Shown one piece after another: positions 51,475 through 60,635 of a stretch of 64,000 bases of DNA. A program made the translations under genes and the position numbers. The DNA is from Chromatiales bacterium 21-64-14 (GTDB lineage: Bacteria > Pseudomonadota > Gammaproteobacteria > 21-64-14), in assembly GCA_002255365.1 (NCBI GenBank), contig NCBI01000014.1, forward strand, positions 1-64,000, written 5' to 3'. Numbering within the stretch: the stretch's first letter is position 1; each line of letters opens with the position of its first letter. The notes under the pieces are model-generated. The model saw nothing but the letters and a program-made list of their open reading frames with translations. It did not search any database and was not told the origin of the DNA.

Positions 51475-52608
51475 ATGAGGATTCTGATAGTTGGCGGCGG
51501 GATGGGCGGGACGATACTGGCGAACAATCTTGCGCGCCGGCTGCACCGTGAAATGCGCGACGGCAAGGTGGCGATTCAGATGTTGTCGGCGTCGGACCGG
51601 CACATGTACCAGCCCGGCCTGCTGTACGTCGCGGTCGGGCGCATGATGCCCCAGGACCTGTACCGGGACCAGGCGAGCCTGCTCGAACCGGGCATCGAGT
51701 TCCACGTAGATCCGGTGGAGGAATTCGAGCTGGATGCCAACCGCGTGAAGACCAAGAGCGGTAAGGCCTACGGTTACGATGTGCTGGTAATCGCTACCGG
51801 CTCGCGGATCTATCCCGAGGGGATACCTGGATTGGAGGAACACGGGGAGTTCTTTTACACCGAGGCCTCGGCGCTGAAGCTCTTCCGGCGCCTGCGTGAA
51901 TTCGAGGGAGGCAAGGTGGTGATCGCGGTGGGCGTTCCGCATAAGTGTCCCATGGCGCCGCTGGAGATCACCTTCATGCTCCATGACTATTTCAAGGACC
52001 GGGGCCTGCTGGACAAGACGCAACTGCACTATACCTACCCGATTGGGCGTACCCATGGGCTCGAGAACGTGGCGAAGTGGGCAACGCCCGAGTTCGAACG
52101 CCTCGGGATCAGCTACGAGACGCTGTTCAACCTCAAAGAGGTGGACGGCAAGCGCAAAGTATTGCTCAGCGAGGAAGGGTCCGAGACGCCCTATGACCTG
52201 CTGATCAGCATACCGGCGCATCGTGGCATGGAGGTGATCGAGAAGAACGGGCTGGGCAAGAGCGGCTGGATTCCCACGGACCGTCACCGCCTGAACATGG
52301 AAGGGCGGGAGAACGTCTACGTGCTCGGGGACACCACCAACCTGCCGATCAGCAAGGCCGGTTCCACGGCGCACTTCGAAGCCGATACGCTGGGCGAAAA
52401 TCTGGCGGCGATGATACGCGTCGGCGCGCCGGTGCGGGACTACGACGGAAAAGTGTTTTGCTTTATCGAGGCAGGCAAGGACCGGGCGACCTACGCGATG
52501 TTCAACTACCAGAACCCGCCGGATCCCAAGCCCCCGACCCAGGCGATGCACTGGTTTAAAATGGCCTACAACCAGCTCTACTGGGCCTCGGCCCGTGGGA
52601 TCCTCTAG
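51475..52608 (+). CDS. Sulfide:quinone oxidoreductase-like flavoprotein
   Basis: A 377-residue FAD disulfide-oxidoreductase. The N-terminal dinucleotide site is ILIVGGGMGGTILANN, the second is YDVLVIATGSR, and FAD binding near the end is VYVLGDTTNLPISKAGSTAHFE. Only two cysteines are placed as in SQR: C158 in VPHKCPM and C329 in KVFCFIE. The third SQR cysteine is absent, as in some archaeal or type III-like homologues. A GCGAGGAGGAGG precedes the ATG. It would pass electrons from sulfide or protein persulfide into the quinone pool. Confidence 0.85.
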   Translation: MRILIVGGGMGGTILANNLARRLHREMRDGKVAIQMLSASDRHMYQPGLLYVAVGRMMPQDLYRDQASLLEPGIEFHVDPVEEFELDANRVKTKSGKAYGYDVLVIATGSRIYPEGIPGLEEHGEFFYTEASALKLFRRLREFEGGKVVIAVGVPHKCPMAPLEITFMLHDYFKDRGLLDKTQLHYTYPIGRTHGLENVAKWATPEFERLGISYETLFNLKEVDGKRKVLLSEEGSETPYDLLISIPAHRGMEVIEKNGLGKSGWIPTDRHRLNMEGRENVYVLGDTTNLPISKAGSTAHFEADTLGENLAAMIRVGAPVRDYDGKVFCFIEAGKDRATYAMFNYQNPPDPKPPTQAMHWFKMAYNQLYWASARGIL

Positions 52609-52626
52609 GCGCGCGGGGTGACAGCG

Positions 52627-53193
52627 ATGAGCGAGGCAATCGGTGATGGGACGGCGCACCACGAAGCGCCCAGCGAGTGGCAGGGGCTGGTGCAGGGGGC
52701 ACGGGATGCCCTGACCGACGAAATGGTGGGTCGCGTGTCCGCGACCCTGGCCGAATCCCTGGACCTGCTGGATCGGATCAACCGCAGCGGTATCGGTCAG
52801 GCGCTTCCGGCCCTGGGCGTGCTGGTAGCGAACGGCGATGTGGAGCGGCTCGTGCATCTGGCGCGGGTGGCGGGCGCGGTCCAGGACGCACTGAGCGAAG
52901 AGATGGTGGGGCGGCTCGCCGGGTTGTGGAGCGAGGCCCTGGTGCTGGTGGATCGGCTCACCCGCAGCGGCGCCCTGTTGCAGATCCTGGCGTTGCTGGA
53001 GCGGGAGGAAGTCCAGCAAAGCGTGGTCCGCTTGTTGGGGGCCCTTACTCACGCACTGGAAGAGCAGGACGGCAAGCCCGCGCCGCGCGGGGGCATTGGT
53101 GGGTTCCTCCAGGTGATGAAACGCCCCGAGACCCAGGCGGCCCTGCAACTCCTCGGCAGTGCCGCCCAACACCTGCGTGACGCACCGCGCTAG
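52627..53193 (+). CDS. DUF1641 protein
   Basis: A 188-residue helical protein with two related units (ALTDEMVGRVSATLAESLDLLDRI and ALSEEMVGRLAGLWSEALVLVDRL) and the C-terminal GGFLQVMKRPETQAALQLL. DUF1641 genes regularly follow SQR-like flavoproteins or formate dehydrogenase subunits. It sits 18 bp after the SQR-like gene. A GTG at 52618 would add three residues. Probably an accessory to the flavoprotein. Confidence 0.85.
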   Translation: MSEAIGDGTAHHEAPSEWQGLVQGARDALTDEMVGRVSATLAESLDLLDRINRSGIGQALPALGVLVANGDVERLVHLARVAGAVQDALSEEMVGRLAGLWSEALVLVDRLTRSGALLQILALLEREEVQQSVVRLLGALTHALEEQDGKPAPRGGIGGFLQVMKRPETQAALQLLGSAAQHLRDAPR

Positions 53194-53269
53194 GCGTCCG
53201 TCCGGTCCGAACCCGTTTCCTCATGCACTGGTTACGACGGAGTCGTGCCTATTCCAGCGACGTCGCGCT

Positions 53270-53554
53270 TCAGCCGGCGGCGGCTTCTTCCGGGGTCTGG
53301 GCTTGGATGCTCAGCGCGTGGACCTCGCGGTTCATGGCGTCGCCCACGGCGGCATAGACGAGGCGGTGGCGCTCCAGCAGGGCCTTGCCGCGGAATGCCT
53401 CGGAGACGATCCGTACATTGTAGTGTCCACCGCCGGATTTGGCGCCCTCGTGTCCGGCGTGGCGGTGACTGTCATCCACGATTTCCAGCGCGGCGGGTGA
53501 TAGGGCGGCGCGGATCCGCTCCTGTAGCAAGTTCACGCGATCCGATCCAGCCAT
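53270..53554 (-). CDS. BolA-family protein
   Basis: A 94-residue BolA-fold protein that works with monothiol glutaredoxins in iron-sulfur trafficking. DDSHRHAGHEGAKSGGGHYNVRIVSEAFRGKALLERHRLVY is the conserved middle (helix-turn-helix-like region). The start ATG at 53554 overlaps the yciI stop (TGATG). Last gene of the yciB-yciI-bolA operon. Confidence 0.9.
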   Translation of the reverse strand: MAGSDRVNLLQERIRAALSPAALEIVDDSHRHAGHEGAKSGGGHYNVRIVSEAFRGKALLERHRLVYAAVGDAMNREVHALSIQAQTPEEAAAG

Positions 53555-53853
53555 CAGGGCAATACCTTTTTGAACGGTTTCACGGTTACCCGGGCATACA
53601 CGCCGGCGGCTACGTAGGGATCCGCGTCGGCCCACGCGCGGCACGCCTCCATGGTTGGAAACTCCGCCACGATCAGGCTGCCGGAGTAGCCCGCCGGACC
53701 CGGGTCCTCGCTATCGATGGCGGGATGGGGTCCGGCCAAGACCAGGCGACCTGCGTCGCGCAGGGCCTGCAGGCGTGCCAAGTGCGCGGGGCGCGCGGGG
53801 CCGCGCCGTGCCAGGCTGTCTTCCGTGTCCTCGGACAGGATGGCGTAGAGCAT
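53554..53853 (-). CDS. YciI-like protein
   Basis: A 99-residue ferredoxin-like fold protein of the YCII family. [36 protein letters not shown] and [22 protein letters not shown] are the family blocks; the aspartate and histidine of the predicted active site are present. It overlaps the stop of yciB by 1 bp. Function unknown. Confidence 0.88.
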   Translation of the reverse strand: MLYAILSEDTEDSLARRGPARPAHLARLQALRDAGRLVLAGPHPAIDSEDPGPAGYSGSLIVAEFPTMEACRAWADADPYVAAGVYARVTVKPFKKVLP

Positions 53854-54404
53854 CAGCCGCCTTCCTCCGGTTTCTGTTCGGGTTCCATATGGCGCCCCAG
53901 GTACAGTGCCTGCAGAAACACGAACACCAGGGTCAGGCCCAGGGTTCCGAACAGTTTGAAATCCACCCAGATGTCATCGGAGTAGTGATAGGCCACCACC
54001 AGATTTAGGATCCCCATCCCGATGAAGAACACCGACCAGGCCGCGTTCAATCGCCCCCAGATGGCGGAGGGGAGGCTGACCGCGTGTCCCATCATGTGTT
54101 CGGCCAGGGTCTTGCCGCTGACCATGCGGCTGCCGATGAACGCCACGGCGAAGGCCCAGTCCAGTACGGTGGGCTTCCACTTGATGAACATCGGATCGCG
54201 CAGCAGCAGGGTCGCGCCGCCGAAAACCACGATGATGGCCAGGGTCACGATGTGCATCTTTTCGACGCGATGGTGGCGCAGCCAGAAGAAGCCAACTTGA
54301 CCGAAGGTCGCGGCGATCGCCACCGCCGTAGCGACGTACATGCCGCCCCATTTGTAGGCGACGAAGAACAGGATGATCGGAAACATGTCGAACAGCAGCT
54401 TCAT
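53853..54404 (-). CDS. yciB: Inner-membrane septation protein YciB
   Basis: A 183-residue membrane protein with about five helices ([23 protein letters not shown]..., [15 protein letters not shown]). It is involved in septation and envelope integrity. The start ATG at 54404 begins the family-typical [14 protein letters not shown]; a longer upstream frame is not conserved. Confidence 0.92.
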   Translation of the reverse strand: MKLLFDMFPIILFFVAYKWGGMYVATAVAIAATFGQVGFFWLRHHRVEKMHIVTLAIIVVFGGATLLLRDPMFIKWKPTVLDWAFAVAFIGSRMVSGKTLAEHMMGHAVSLPSAIWGRLNAAWSVFFIGMGILNLVVAYHYSDDIWVDFKLFGTLGLTLVFVFLQALYLGRHMEPEQKPEEGG

Positions 54405-54430
54405 GGTGGGAGCGGATCCTCTGTTGGGGT

Positions 54431-55204
54431 TTAGTGCAGGGTGTGTTGGAGGCACCAGCGTCGGTAGTAGCGTTCCATTACGGCCCGCACCGGGGCGGGG
54501 TAGTCGAGGGCATCCATTTGCCCCATGCCCTCGCGGAAGAATGCGGGGGCGTCTTCCGGCAGATTTTGGACCAGGGTCCCGAAGGCCTGTTCCATGATTC
54601 GTGGGTTGTGGGTCCGGGTGGCGATGATGGCGCGGTTCAGATTCAACACCCGCCAGGGCCTGCCGGGATTGCCTTTCTCCAGGTCCTGGCGGATGGTCAG
54701 TGCGGCGGCGTCGATCAACTCCCCGGTCGCGCCATACAATTCCTCCAGGGCGCGGTTGTCCTTGGACTGGTTCGCGAGGACCGCCACGGCGTTGACCACC
54801 GGTTCCATGGTGCGCAGTTCTCCGCCGTGGCGGGTCACCCACAGGGCCAGCGGAAACGCGAGCAGTTCCAGGTCGCGCTTGCGGTCTTGCACGCCGAGGC
54901 GTTCCGCCCATGCCGCCAGATCTCCGAGCAGACTGAGCCCGTAGTCGGCGAGTTGGCTGAGGTCCTCCTCGGAGGCCGGCCCCGGTGGGTGTGGGTCCGG
55001 ATCCAGCGGGGGGGTGTCGGCGTTGTGGTCCGAGTCGATCCGCTTGAGGATCTCGATCAGTTGACCGGCGGCCTCCGCCAGCAGCTTCGGGGTCACCTGC
55101 CCGGTGGCAGGCGGCGCATCCTGTTCGTAGATTTCCACCACTTCATCGACGGCATCGCGCAGTGCGTCGGCGAGCAGGTGAATATCGGCCGGTGGCAGTC
55201 CCAT
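54431..55204 (-). CDS. Conserved hypothetical protein
   Basis: A 257-residue, mostly helical, cytoplasmic protein I cannot assign. It has an acidic/proline-rich loop (DTPPLDPDPHPPGPAS) between two helical parts. It is the first gene of the operon with yciB-yciI-bolA (27 bp before yciB), and is divergent from the YciO-like gene. Confidence 0.7.
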   Translation of the reverse strand: MGLPPADIHLLADALRDAVDEVVEIYEQDAPPATGQVTPKLLAEAAGQLIEILKRIDSDHNADTPPLDPDPHPPGPASEEDLSQLADYGLSLLGDLAAWAERLGVQDRKRDLELLAFPLALWVTRHGGELRTMEPVVNAVAVLANQSKDNRALEELYGATGELIDAAALTIRQDLEKGNPGRPWRVLNLNRAIIATRTHNPRIMEQAFGTLVQNLPEDAPAFFREGMGQMDALDYPAPVRAVMERYYRRWCLQHTLH

Positions 55205-55322
55205 GGTAGACTCGCTGGCATTTCCCGCAGCCGCCTATTCTACTGAAAGCGGCCGGCGGGCGGGAGTTAAAATATCCCCGCCACCCCGCCGATTCGGGGT
55301 CTGGGGCGAGCCGCCTCTGTAT

Positions 55323-55955
55323 ATGAGCCAGTTTTTCCATATTCACCCACAGAACCCGCAGTTGCGACTGATCCACCGGACGGCGGACATCGTGGCAAAC
55401 GGTGGAATCGTGGCCTACCCCACGGATTCCTGCTATGCGCTGGGCTGTCATATCGGGGACAAGGACGCCCTACAGCGTATCATCCGGATCCGCCGCCTGG
55501 ACGCACGCCACGATTTCACGCTGGTGTGCCGGGACCTCTCGGAGATCGCCACCTACGCGCGCGTGGAGGACACCGCCTATCGGTTGATCCGGAGCCTGAC
55601 GCCGGGTCCCTATACCTTCCTCCTGCGCGCAACCCGGGAGGTACCGCGGCGGCTCCAGAATCCACGCCGCAAGACCATTGGGATACGCGTCCCCGCGTCC
55701 ACGATCGCCCAGGCGTTGCTGGCGGCACTGGGCGAACCCATGATGAGCACATCCCTGATCCTGCCGGGGGAAACGTTTCCCCTCACCGATCCCGAGGAGA
55801 TCCGTACCCGCTTGGAGCATGAGGTGGACGCGGTCATCGACGGTGGACCCGGGGGCATGGAGTCGACCACCGTGCTGCATTGGGAACAGGGTGTACCGGT
55901 AGTGCTGCGCCAGGGCAAGGGCGATACCGAGTGCCTGTCCGAGAGCGCCGTGTAG
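55323..55955 (+). CDS. YciO/TsaC-family (Sua5-type) protein
   Basis: A 210-residue YrdC-domain protein. GGIVAYPTDSCYALGCHIGDKDA and the KxR-like RRLDARHDFTLVC nucleotide-binding strands are typical. The lysine of the TsaC/Sua5 KxR-SxN core is replaced, as in YciO, so it is more likely YciO than the true t6A enzyme. The ATG at 55323 starts the conserved MSQFFHIHPQNPQ. Confidence 0.88.
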   Translation: MSQFFHIHPQNPQLRLIHRTADIVANGGIVAYPTDSCYALGCHIGDKDALQRIIRIRRLDARHDFTLVCRDLSEIATYARVEDTAYRLIRSLTPGPYTFLLRATREVPRRLQNPRRKTIGIRVPASTIAQALLAALGEPMMSTSLILPGETFPLTDPEEIRTRLEHEVDAVIDGGPGGMESTTVLHWEQGVPVVLRQGKGDTECLSESAV

Positions 55956-56248
55956 TCGTGACGGTGTGACTGTTGGGCCTGGGAAGGCCCCGGGAGTAGC
56001 GGTCCGGGCGGTGGGCGCGGGGTTGGAGTCCCGGTCGCCGGACGCTGGATCAGGCCCCCGGTCGGGCCTGATCCGAATGGCGCTTATTGAAGCCCGTATC
56101 GAAAAAAGCTGGCCACGGAACCCACGAACGAAGGCACGCCCGTTCTGTTCCGTACGTTCCGTAGCGCGGGTGAGAAAACCCGACTAGCCCAGCGGCAGGG
56201 TGGCGTCAAGGCTTATGCCGACGGCGATTGCCGGATATAATCCCGCGG

Positions 56249-56905
56249 ATGCCGGGCTTCACCCTTGTTCAGACCATCGCGGTGTTGGCGCTTCCGCTCC
56301 TGTTCGCCATCACGGTGCACGAGGCGGCCCACGGTTGGGTGGCCCGCCGCCTCGGTGATCCCACCGCCATGATGCTCGGGCGCCTTACGCTCAACCCCAT
56401 CAAGCATATCGACCCGCTGGGCACCGTGGTGATCCCGGTCCTGCTGCTGGTGTTGCACGCGCCGTTCCTGTTCGGGTGGGCCAAGCCGGTGCCGATCACC
56501 TGGCAGAATCTCCGCAACCCCAAGCGCGATATGGCCCTGGTCGCCGCCGCCGGCCCCGCCTCCAATCTGGTCATGGCCCTGTTCTGGGCCCTGATCGCCA
56601 AGATCGGCCTGGTGCTGGCACCGATGCTGGGCAGCTTTACCGCGCCGATGGTTTATATGGGCGAGATCGGGATCACCATCAACCTGGTGCTGATGGTCCT
56701 GAATCTGCTGCCGCTGCCACCCCTGGATGGGGGTCGGGTGCTGGTGGGCTTGCTGCCGGGGCCGTGGGCCTGGAAGGTGAGCCGCATCGAACCCTATGGA
56801 TTTCCGATCCTGCTGGTACTGCTGATCACTGGCGGTCTGGCTTACCTGATCGTACCGCCGATCAATTGGATCGAGCACGCGATCTACTTCGTGACTGGCT
56901 TGTAG
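56249..56905 (+). CDS. Site-2 protease (M50)-type membrane protein
   Basis: Small intramembrane zinc metalloprotease of 218 residues. The zinc motif HEAAH lies in FAITVHEAAHGWVARR, and the third ligand region is NLLPLPPLDGGRV. About five hydrophobic segments. It is the first gene of the operon with trpS-scpA-scpB-rluB (11 bp gap), a gene order common in gammaproteobacteria. Substrates unknown. Confidence 0.88.
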   Translation: MPGFTLVQTIAVLALPLLFAITVHEAAHGWVARRLGDPTAMMLGRLTLNPIKHIDPLGTVVIPVLLLVLHAPFLFGWAKPVPITWQNLRNPKRDMALVAAAGPASNLVMALFWALIAKIGLVLAPMLGSFTAPMVYMGEIGITINLVLMVLNLLPLPPLDGGRVLVGLLPGPWAWKVSRIEPYGFPILLVLLITGGLAYLIVPPINWIEHAIYFVTGL

Positions 56906-56916
56906 GCGGGGGGCCT

Positions 56917-58134
56917 GTGAGCTCCGTTCCGGTACCCAATCAACGCGTCCTGTCCGGCATGCGGCCCACGGGTCGTCTGCACTTGGGCCATTATCACGGG
57001 GTGCTCAAGAACTGGGTGCGGCTCCAGCACGAATACGAGTGTTTCTTCTTCGTCGCCGATCTGCACGCGTTGACTACCCAGTACGACGCACCCCAGACCA
57101 TCCGGGACAGCGTCTGGGATATGGTGATCGACTGGCTGGCGGCGGGTGTGGATCCGAGTGCCACGCGCTTGTTTATCCAGTCGCGGATCCCGGAGCACGC
57201 AGAACTCCATTTGTTGCTGTCCATGATCACCCCGTTAGGCTGGCTGGAACGTATACCGACCTATAAGGACCAGCAGGAAAAGCTGAAGGAGAAAGACCTC
57301 GCCACCTACGGTTTCCTCGGCTATCCGGTGCTGCAGACTGCCGACATCCTGATCTACAAGGCGAGCTTCGTGCCGGTGGGGGAGGACCAGGTGCCTCATG
57401 TGGAGATGTCCCGGGAGCTGGCGCGGCGCTTCAATCACCTCTACGGGCGCGAGCCGGATTTCGAGGAGAAATCGGAGGCCGCGATTCGCACGGCGGGGAA
57501 GAAGAACGCGCGGCTCTACCGGGACCTGCGCCGGCGTTATCAGGAACAGGGCGATCAGCAGGCCTTGGAAGAGGCGCGGGCCTTGCTGGAGACCCAGCAG
57601 AACCTGACCCTGGGGGATCGGGAGCGGCTGTTCGGTTATCTGGAGGGCCGCGCGCGGATCCTGTTGCCCGAGCCCCAGGCGCTGCTCACGCCGGCGTCGC
57701 GGATGCCGGGGCTGGACGGTCAGAAGATGTCCAAGTCCTATCACAACACCATTGCCCTGCGCGACGATCCGGATGAGGTGGCCAAAAAGCTGCGCACCAT
57801 GCCCACCGACCCGGCCCGGGTGCGCCGGAATGACCCCGGCGACCCGGACAAATGCCCGGTCTGGCGTTTCCATCAGGTCTATTCCGGGGAGGAGACCCAA
57901 CGCTGGGTGCAGGACGGCTGCCGCTCGGCGGGGATCGGCTGCCTGGAATGCAAACAGCCGGTGGTAGATGCGGTAGTGGCGGAAATCCACGGTTTCCACC
58001 AGCGGGCGCAGCCGTTTCTCGATGACCCCAGCCGGGTCCGTGGTATCATCGCCGAGGGGACCGAGTCGGCCCGGGACGTGGCGCGGCAGACCTTGGACGA
58101 GGTGCGCGAGGTGATGGGTCTGGTGTACCGATGA
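56917..58134 (+). CDS. trpS: Tryptophanyl-tRNA synthetase
   Basis: Charges tRNA-Trp. HIGH-equivalent HLGHYHG in SGMRPTGRLHLGHYHG and KMSKS in DGQKMSKSYHN are present. At 405 residues it is the longer form with an insertion (around residues 180-260, GKKNARLYRDLRRRYQEQ) compared with E. coli. The GTG at 56917 is used as start (GGGGG upstream). Its stop overlaps scpA (ATGA). Confidence 0.95.
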   Translation: MSSVPVPNQRVLSGMRPTGRLHLGHYHGVLKNWVRLQHEYECFFFVADLHALTTQYDAPQTIRDSVWDMVIDWLAAGVDPSATRLFIQSRIPEHAELHLLLSMITPLGWLERIPTYKDQQEKLKEKDLATYGFLGYPVLQTADILIYKASFVPVGEDQVPHVEMSRELARRFNHLYGREPDFEEKSEAAIRTAGKKNARLYRDLRRRYQEQGDQQALEEARALLETQQNLTLGDRERLFGYLEGRARILLPEPQALLTPASRMPGLDGQKMSKSYHNTIALRDDPDEVAKKLRTMPTDPARVRRNDPGDPDKCPVWRFHQVYSGEETQRWVQDGCRSAGIGCLECKQPVVDAVVAEIHGFHQRAQPFLDDPSRVRGIIAEGTESARDVARQTLDEVREVMGLVYR

Positions 58135-59024
58135 ACGAAGCCACTTCGGTCCGGGAGCCGCACGGCCCCCCGGGGACCCAGGGCGCCGCCCCGGTCCAAG
58201 GGGAACTGGCGCTGGCCATGGTCCGGGGTGAGCCGGTGACCTCGCTTCCCCTGGATCTCTATATCCCCCCCTACGCCCTGGAGGTGTTCCTGGAGGCCTT
58301 CGAAGGCCCCCTGGACCTGCTGCTGTATCTGATCCGGCGCCAGAACGTGGATATCCTGGATATCCCCATCGCCGAGATCACCCACCAGTACGTGCACTAT
58401 GTGGAACTGATGAAGGAACTGCGCCTGGAGTTGGCGGCGGAGTACTTGGTGATGGCGGCGATCCTGGCGGAGATCAAATCCCGCCTGCTGTTGCCGCGGC
58501 CCGTGGAGACGGACGACGAGGATGACCCGCGCGCCGAATTGGTGCGCCGACTCCAGGAGTATGAGCGATTCAAGCAGGCAGCGGCGGATTTGGAGATCCT
58601 GCCGCGCGTAGGCCGCGAGATCCACCCGGTCCGGGCCGAAATGCCGCCGGTGGCGGTGGCGCGGCCGGTGCCCAAGGTGACCCTCCAGGAACTTCTGTTA
58701 GCGTTTCGGGAGGTACTCTCGCGGGCCGAGATGTTCACCCATCATCACGTGCAGCGCGAGCCCTTGTCAGTGCGCGAGCGCATGTCCCAGGTGCTGGCGA
58801 GCCTCCAGAACCGCGAGTTCGTGGAGTTCACTCGCCTGTTCCAGGCCGAGGAAGGCCGCATGGGCGTGGTGGTGACCCTGCTGGCGGTGCTGGAACTGAT
58901 CCGCGAATCCCTGCTGGAATTGGTGCAAGCGGAACCGTTCAGCCCGATCCATGTGAAGGCGGTGGGCGGCAAACTCAACGACATCGATAATGAGACCGTG
59001 GTCAGTGGAAGCTCAGTCGCTTAA
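58131..59024 (+). CDS. scpA: Segregation and condensation protein A
   Basis: Kleisin subunit linking the SMC heads. FEGPLDLLLYLIRRQNVDILDIPIAEITHQY is the family hallmark (N-terminal SMC-binding helix), with the winged-helix end (TLLAVLELIRESLLELVQAEPF). It has a ~40-residue Pro/Gly-rich leader not always found. It overlaps trpS by 4 bp and scpB by 35 bp. Confidence 0.95.
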   Translation: MNEATSVREPHGPPGTQGAAPVQGELALAMVRGEPVTSLPLDLYIPPYALEVFLEAFEGPLDLLLYLIRRQNVDILDIPIAEITHQYVHYVELMKELRLELAAEYLVMAAILAEIKSRLLLPRPVETDDEDDPRAELVRRLQEYERFKQAAADLEILPRVGREIHPVRAEMPPVAVARPVPKVTLQELLLAFREVLSRAEMFTHHHVQREPLSVRERMSQVLASLQNREFVEFTRLFQAEEGRMGVVVTLLAVLELIRESLLELVQAEPFSPIHVKAVGGKLNDIDNETVVSGSSVA

Positions 59025-59727
59025 GGGGATCGTGGAGGCCGTGGTCTTGGCGGCCGAAGAGCCGGTCAGCGTAGACCGGCTGCTCAAGCTGTTCGCCGAG
59101 CACGAGCGTCCGGGACGGGACGAGGTGTGCGCGGCGCTTGAGGCGCTGGGCGCGGAATGCGCCGGGCGCGGCGTGGAGCTGGTGGAGGTGGCCAGCGGAT
59201 TCCGCTACCAGGTCCGACGCGAACTCGCGGAATGGGCGTCGCGGCTGCGCGAGGAGCGCCCGCCACGTTATTCCCGCGCGTTCCTGGAGACCCTGGCGCT
59301 GATCGCCTACCGTCAGCCCGTTACTCGGGGTGAGATCGAGGACATCCGCGGCGTAAGCGTGAGCTCGTCCATCATCAAGACCTTCGAAGAGCGGGAATGG
59401 GTTCGGATCGTGGGCCATCGGGAAGTCCCCGGCCGGCCCGCCATGTACGGTACTACGCGGCGCTTTCTGGATGATTTCAACCTCAAAAGTCTGGATGAGT
59501 TGCCCACCCTGGCTGAGTTGCGCGACCTGTCCCAGTTGAACGTCGCGTTTCCCCTGGATGAGGGCGAGGACGCGGCGGCGCAGGCGGGTGAGGGCGGCGA
59601 CGTTGCGGACGCGGAGGCGGGCGACGGGGAAGCTAGCGGCGACGCCGCTGCGGAGGGTCTTTCCAGCGACGTTACGGAGGACTCCGTCGCCGCGTCGGAT
59701 CCCGCGTTCGCCGACGAACGGGACTGA
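58990..59727 (+). CDS. scpB: Segregation and condensation protein B
   Basis: Dimer of winged-helix domains that binds ScpA. SLKGIVEAVVLAAEEPVS, FLETLALIAYRQPVTRGEIEDIRGV and the C-terminal winged helix (GRPAMYGTTRRFLDDFNL) are typical. The tail after residue 190 is acidic low complexity (EDAAAQAGEGGDV...). A GTG at 59005 is an alternative start. The stop overlaps the rluB start by 1 bp (TGATG). Confidence 0.95.
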   Translation: MRPWSVEAQSLKGIVEAVVLAAEEPVSVDRLLKLFAEHERPGRDEVCAALEALGAECAGRGVELVEVASGFRYQVRRELAEWASRLREERPPRYSRAFLETLALIAYRQPVTRGEIEDIRGVSVSSSIIKTFEEREWVRIVGHREVPGRPAMYGTTRRFLDDFNLKSLDELPTLAELRDLSQLNVAFPLDEGEDAAAQAGEGGDVADAEAGDGEASGDAAAEGLSSDVTEDSVAASDPAFADERD

Positions 59728-60635
59728 TGGGCGCCGGGCCGGGAGGCCGCCGTGGGCCAGCGCGGCGTCGCGCGGGCGCGGAACCTGCCGCACCCACCGC
59801 TACCGTTACCGCTACCGCTACCGCTACCGAGAAGCTCCAGAAGATCCTCGCCCGCGCCGGCCTCGGATCGCGCCGCGTCGTAGAGCAGTGGATCCAGGAT
59901 GGGCGCGTCACAGTGAATGGGCGCCGCGCCGCCCTCGGCGATCGGGCGGGCGCTGCCGACACTATCGCCGTGGACGGCCGGCCGGTGGAGACGACCGATC
60001 CGCAGGTGTCCCGGACCCGGGTGATCCTGTACCACAAGCCCGAGGGGGAAGTGACCACACGCCACGACCCTGGCGGGCGGCCCACGGTGTTCCGGTCCTT
60101 GCCTCCCCTCACTGCGGCACGCTGGATCGCCGTCGGGCGGCTTGATATGAATACCCTCGGCCTGCTGTTGTTTACTACGGACGGTGGATTGGCCCACCGG
60201 CTGATGCACCCCTCGGCCGAATTGGAGCGGGAGTACGCGGTGCGCGTGCTCGGCGAGGCCGATGGACTGGTACGGGAACGCCTGACTCAGGGCGTCGAGC
60301 TGGAAGACGGTCTGGCGCGTTTCGAGCGCATCACCGCAGGGGAAGGGGGCGGTCGTGGTGCCAATCATTGGTACTACGTAGTGTTGCGGGAGGGCCGCAA
60401 CCGCCTGGTGCGCCGGCTGTGGGAATCTCAGGGATTCGCGGTCAGCCGTCTGATCCGTGTGCGTTTCGGGCCGCTGGAGTTGACCCGCGGACTGCCACCG
60501 GGGCAGTGGCGGGAGTGTACACCGCAGGAGGTGCGCGCCCTGCAGCAGGCGGCGGGGATGGAAGGGGGCGGCGGCCGGCAGCACACGGGCCGGCGTCGCA
60601 ACCCAGGCGCGGCGCCCGGTGGCGGCGGGAAATAG
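59727..60635 (+). CDS. rluB: 23S rRNA pseudouridine synthase RluB
   Basis: Modifies 23S rRNA near the peptidyl-transferase centre. An S4 domain (EKLQKILARAGLGSRRVVEQWI) precedes the catalytic domain with GRLDMNTLGLLLFTTDG (catalytic Asp). The N-terminal Thr/Ala/Val linker is encoded by a hexanucleotide repeat (59796-59831). The C-terminus is Gly-rich. It is coupled to scpB, the standard neighbour. Confidence 0.94.
   Translation: MGAGPGGRRGPARRRAGAEPAAPTATVTATATATEKLQKILARAGLGSRRVVEQWIQDGRVTVNGRRAALGDRAGAADTIAVDGRPVETTDPQVSRTRVILYHKPEGEVTTRHDPGGRPTVFRSLPPLTAARWIAVGRLDMNTLGLLLFTTDGGLAHRLMHPSAELEREYAVRVLGEADGLVRERLTQGVELEDGLARFERITAGEGGGRGANHWYYVVLREGRNRLVRRLWESQGFAVSRLIRVRFGPLELTRGLPPGQWRECTPQEVRALQQAAGMEGGGGRQHTGRRRNPGAAPGGGGK
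59796..59831 (+). repeat. rluB: ACCGCT hexanucleotide repeat in rluB
   Basis: Five units of ACCGCT or one-base variants (ACCGCT, ACCGTT, ACCGCT x3) plus a partial ACCGAG, encoding Thr-Ala pairs. Slippage would add or remove two residues without a frameshift. Confidence 0.85.

Noticed and set aside
55323..55955. TsaC, the essential t6A enzyme
   Set aside because: The sequence fits the YciO branch better, and the key KxR residues are not in the standard form.
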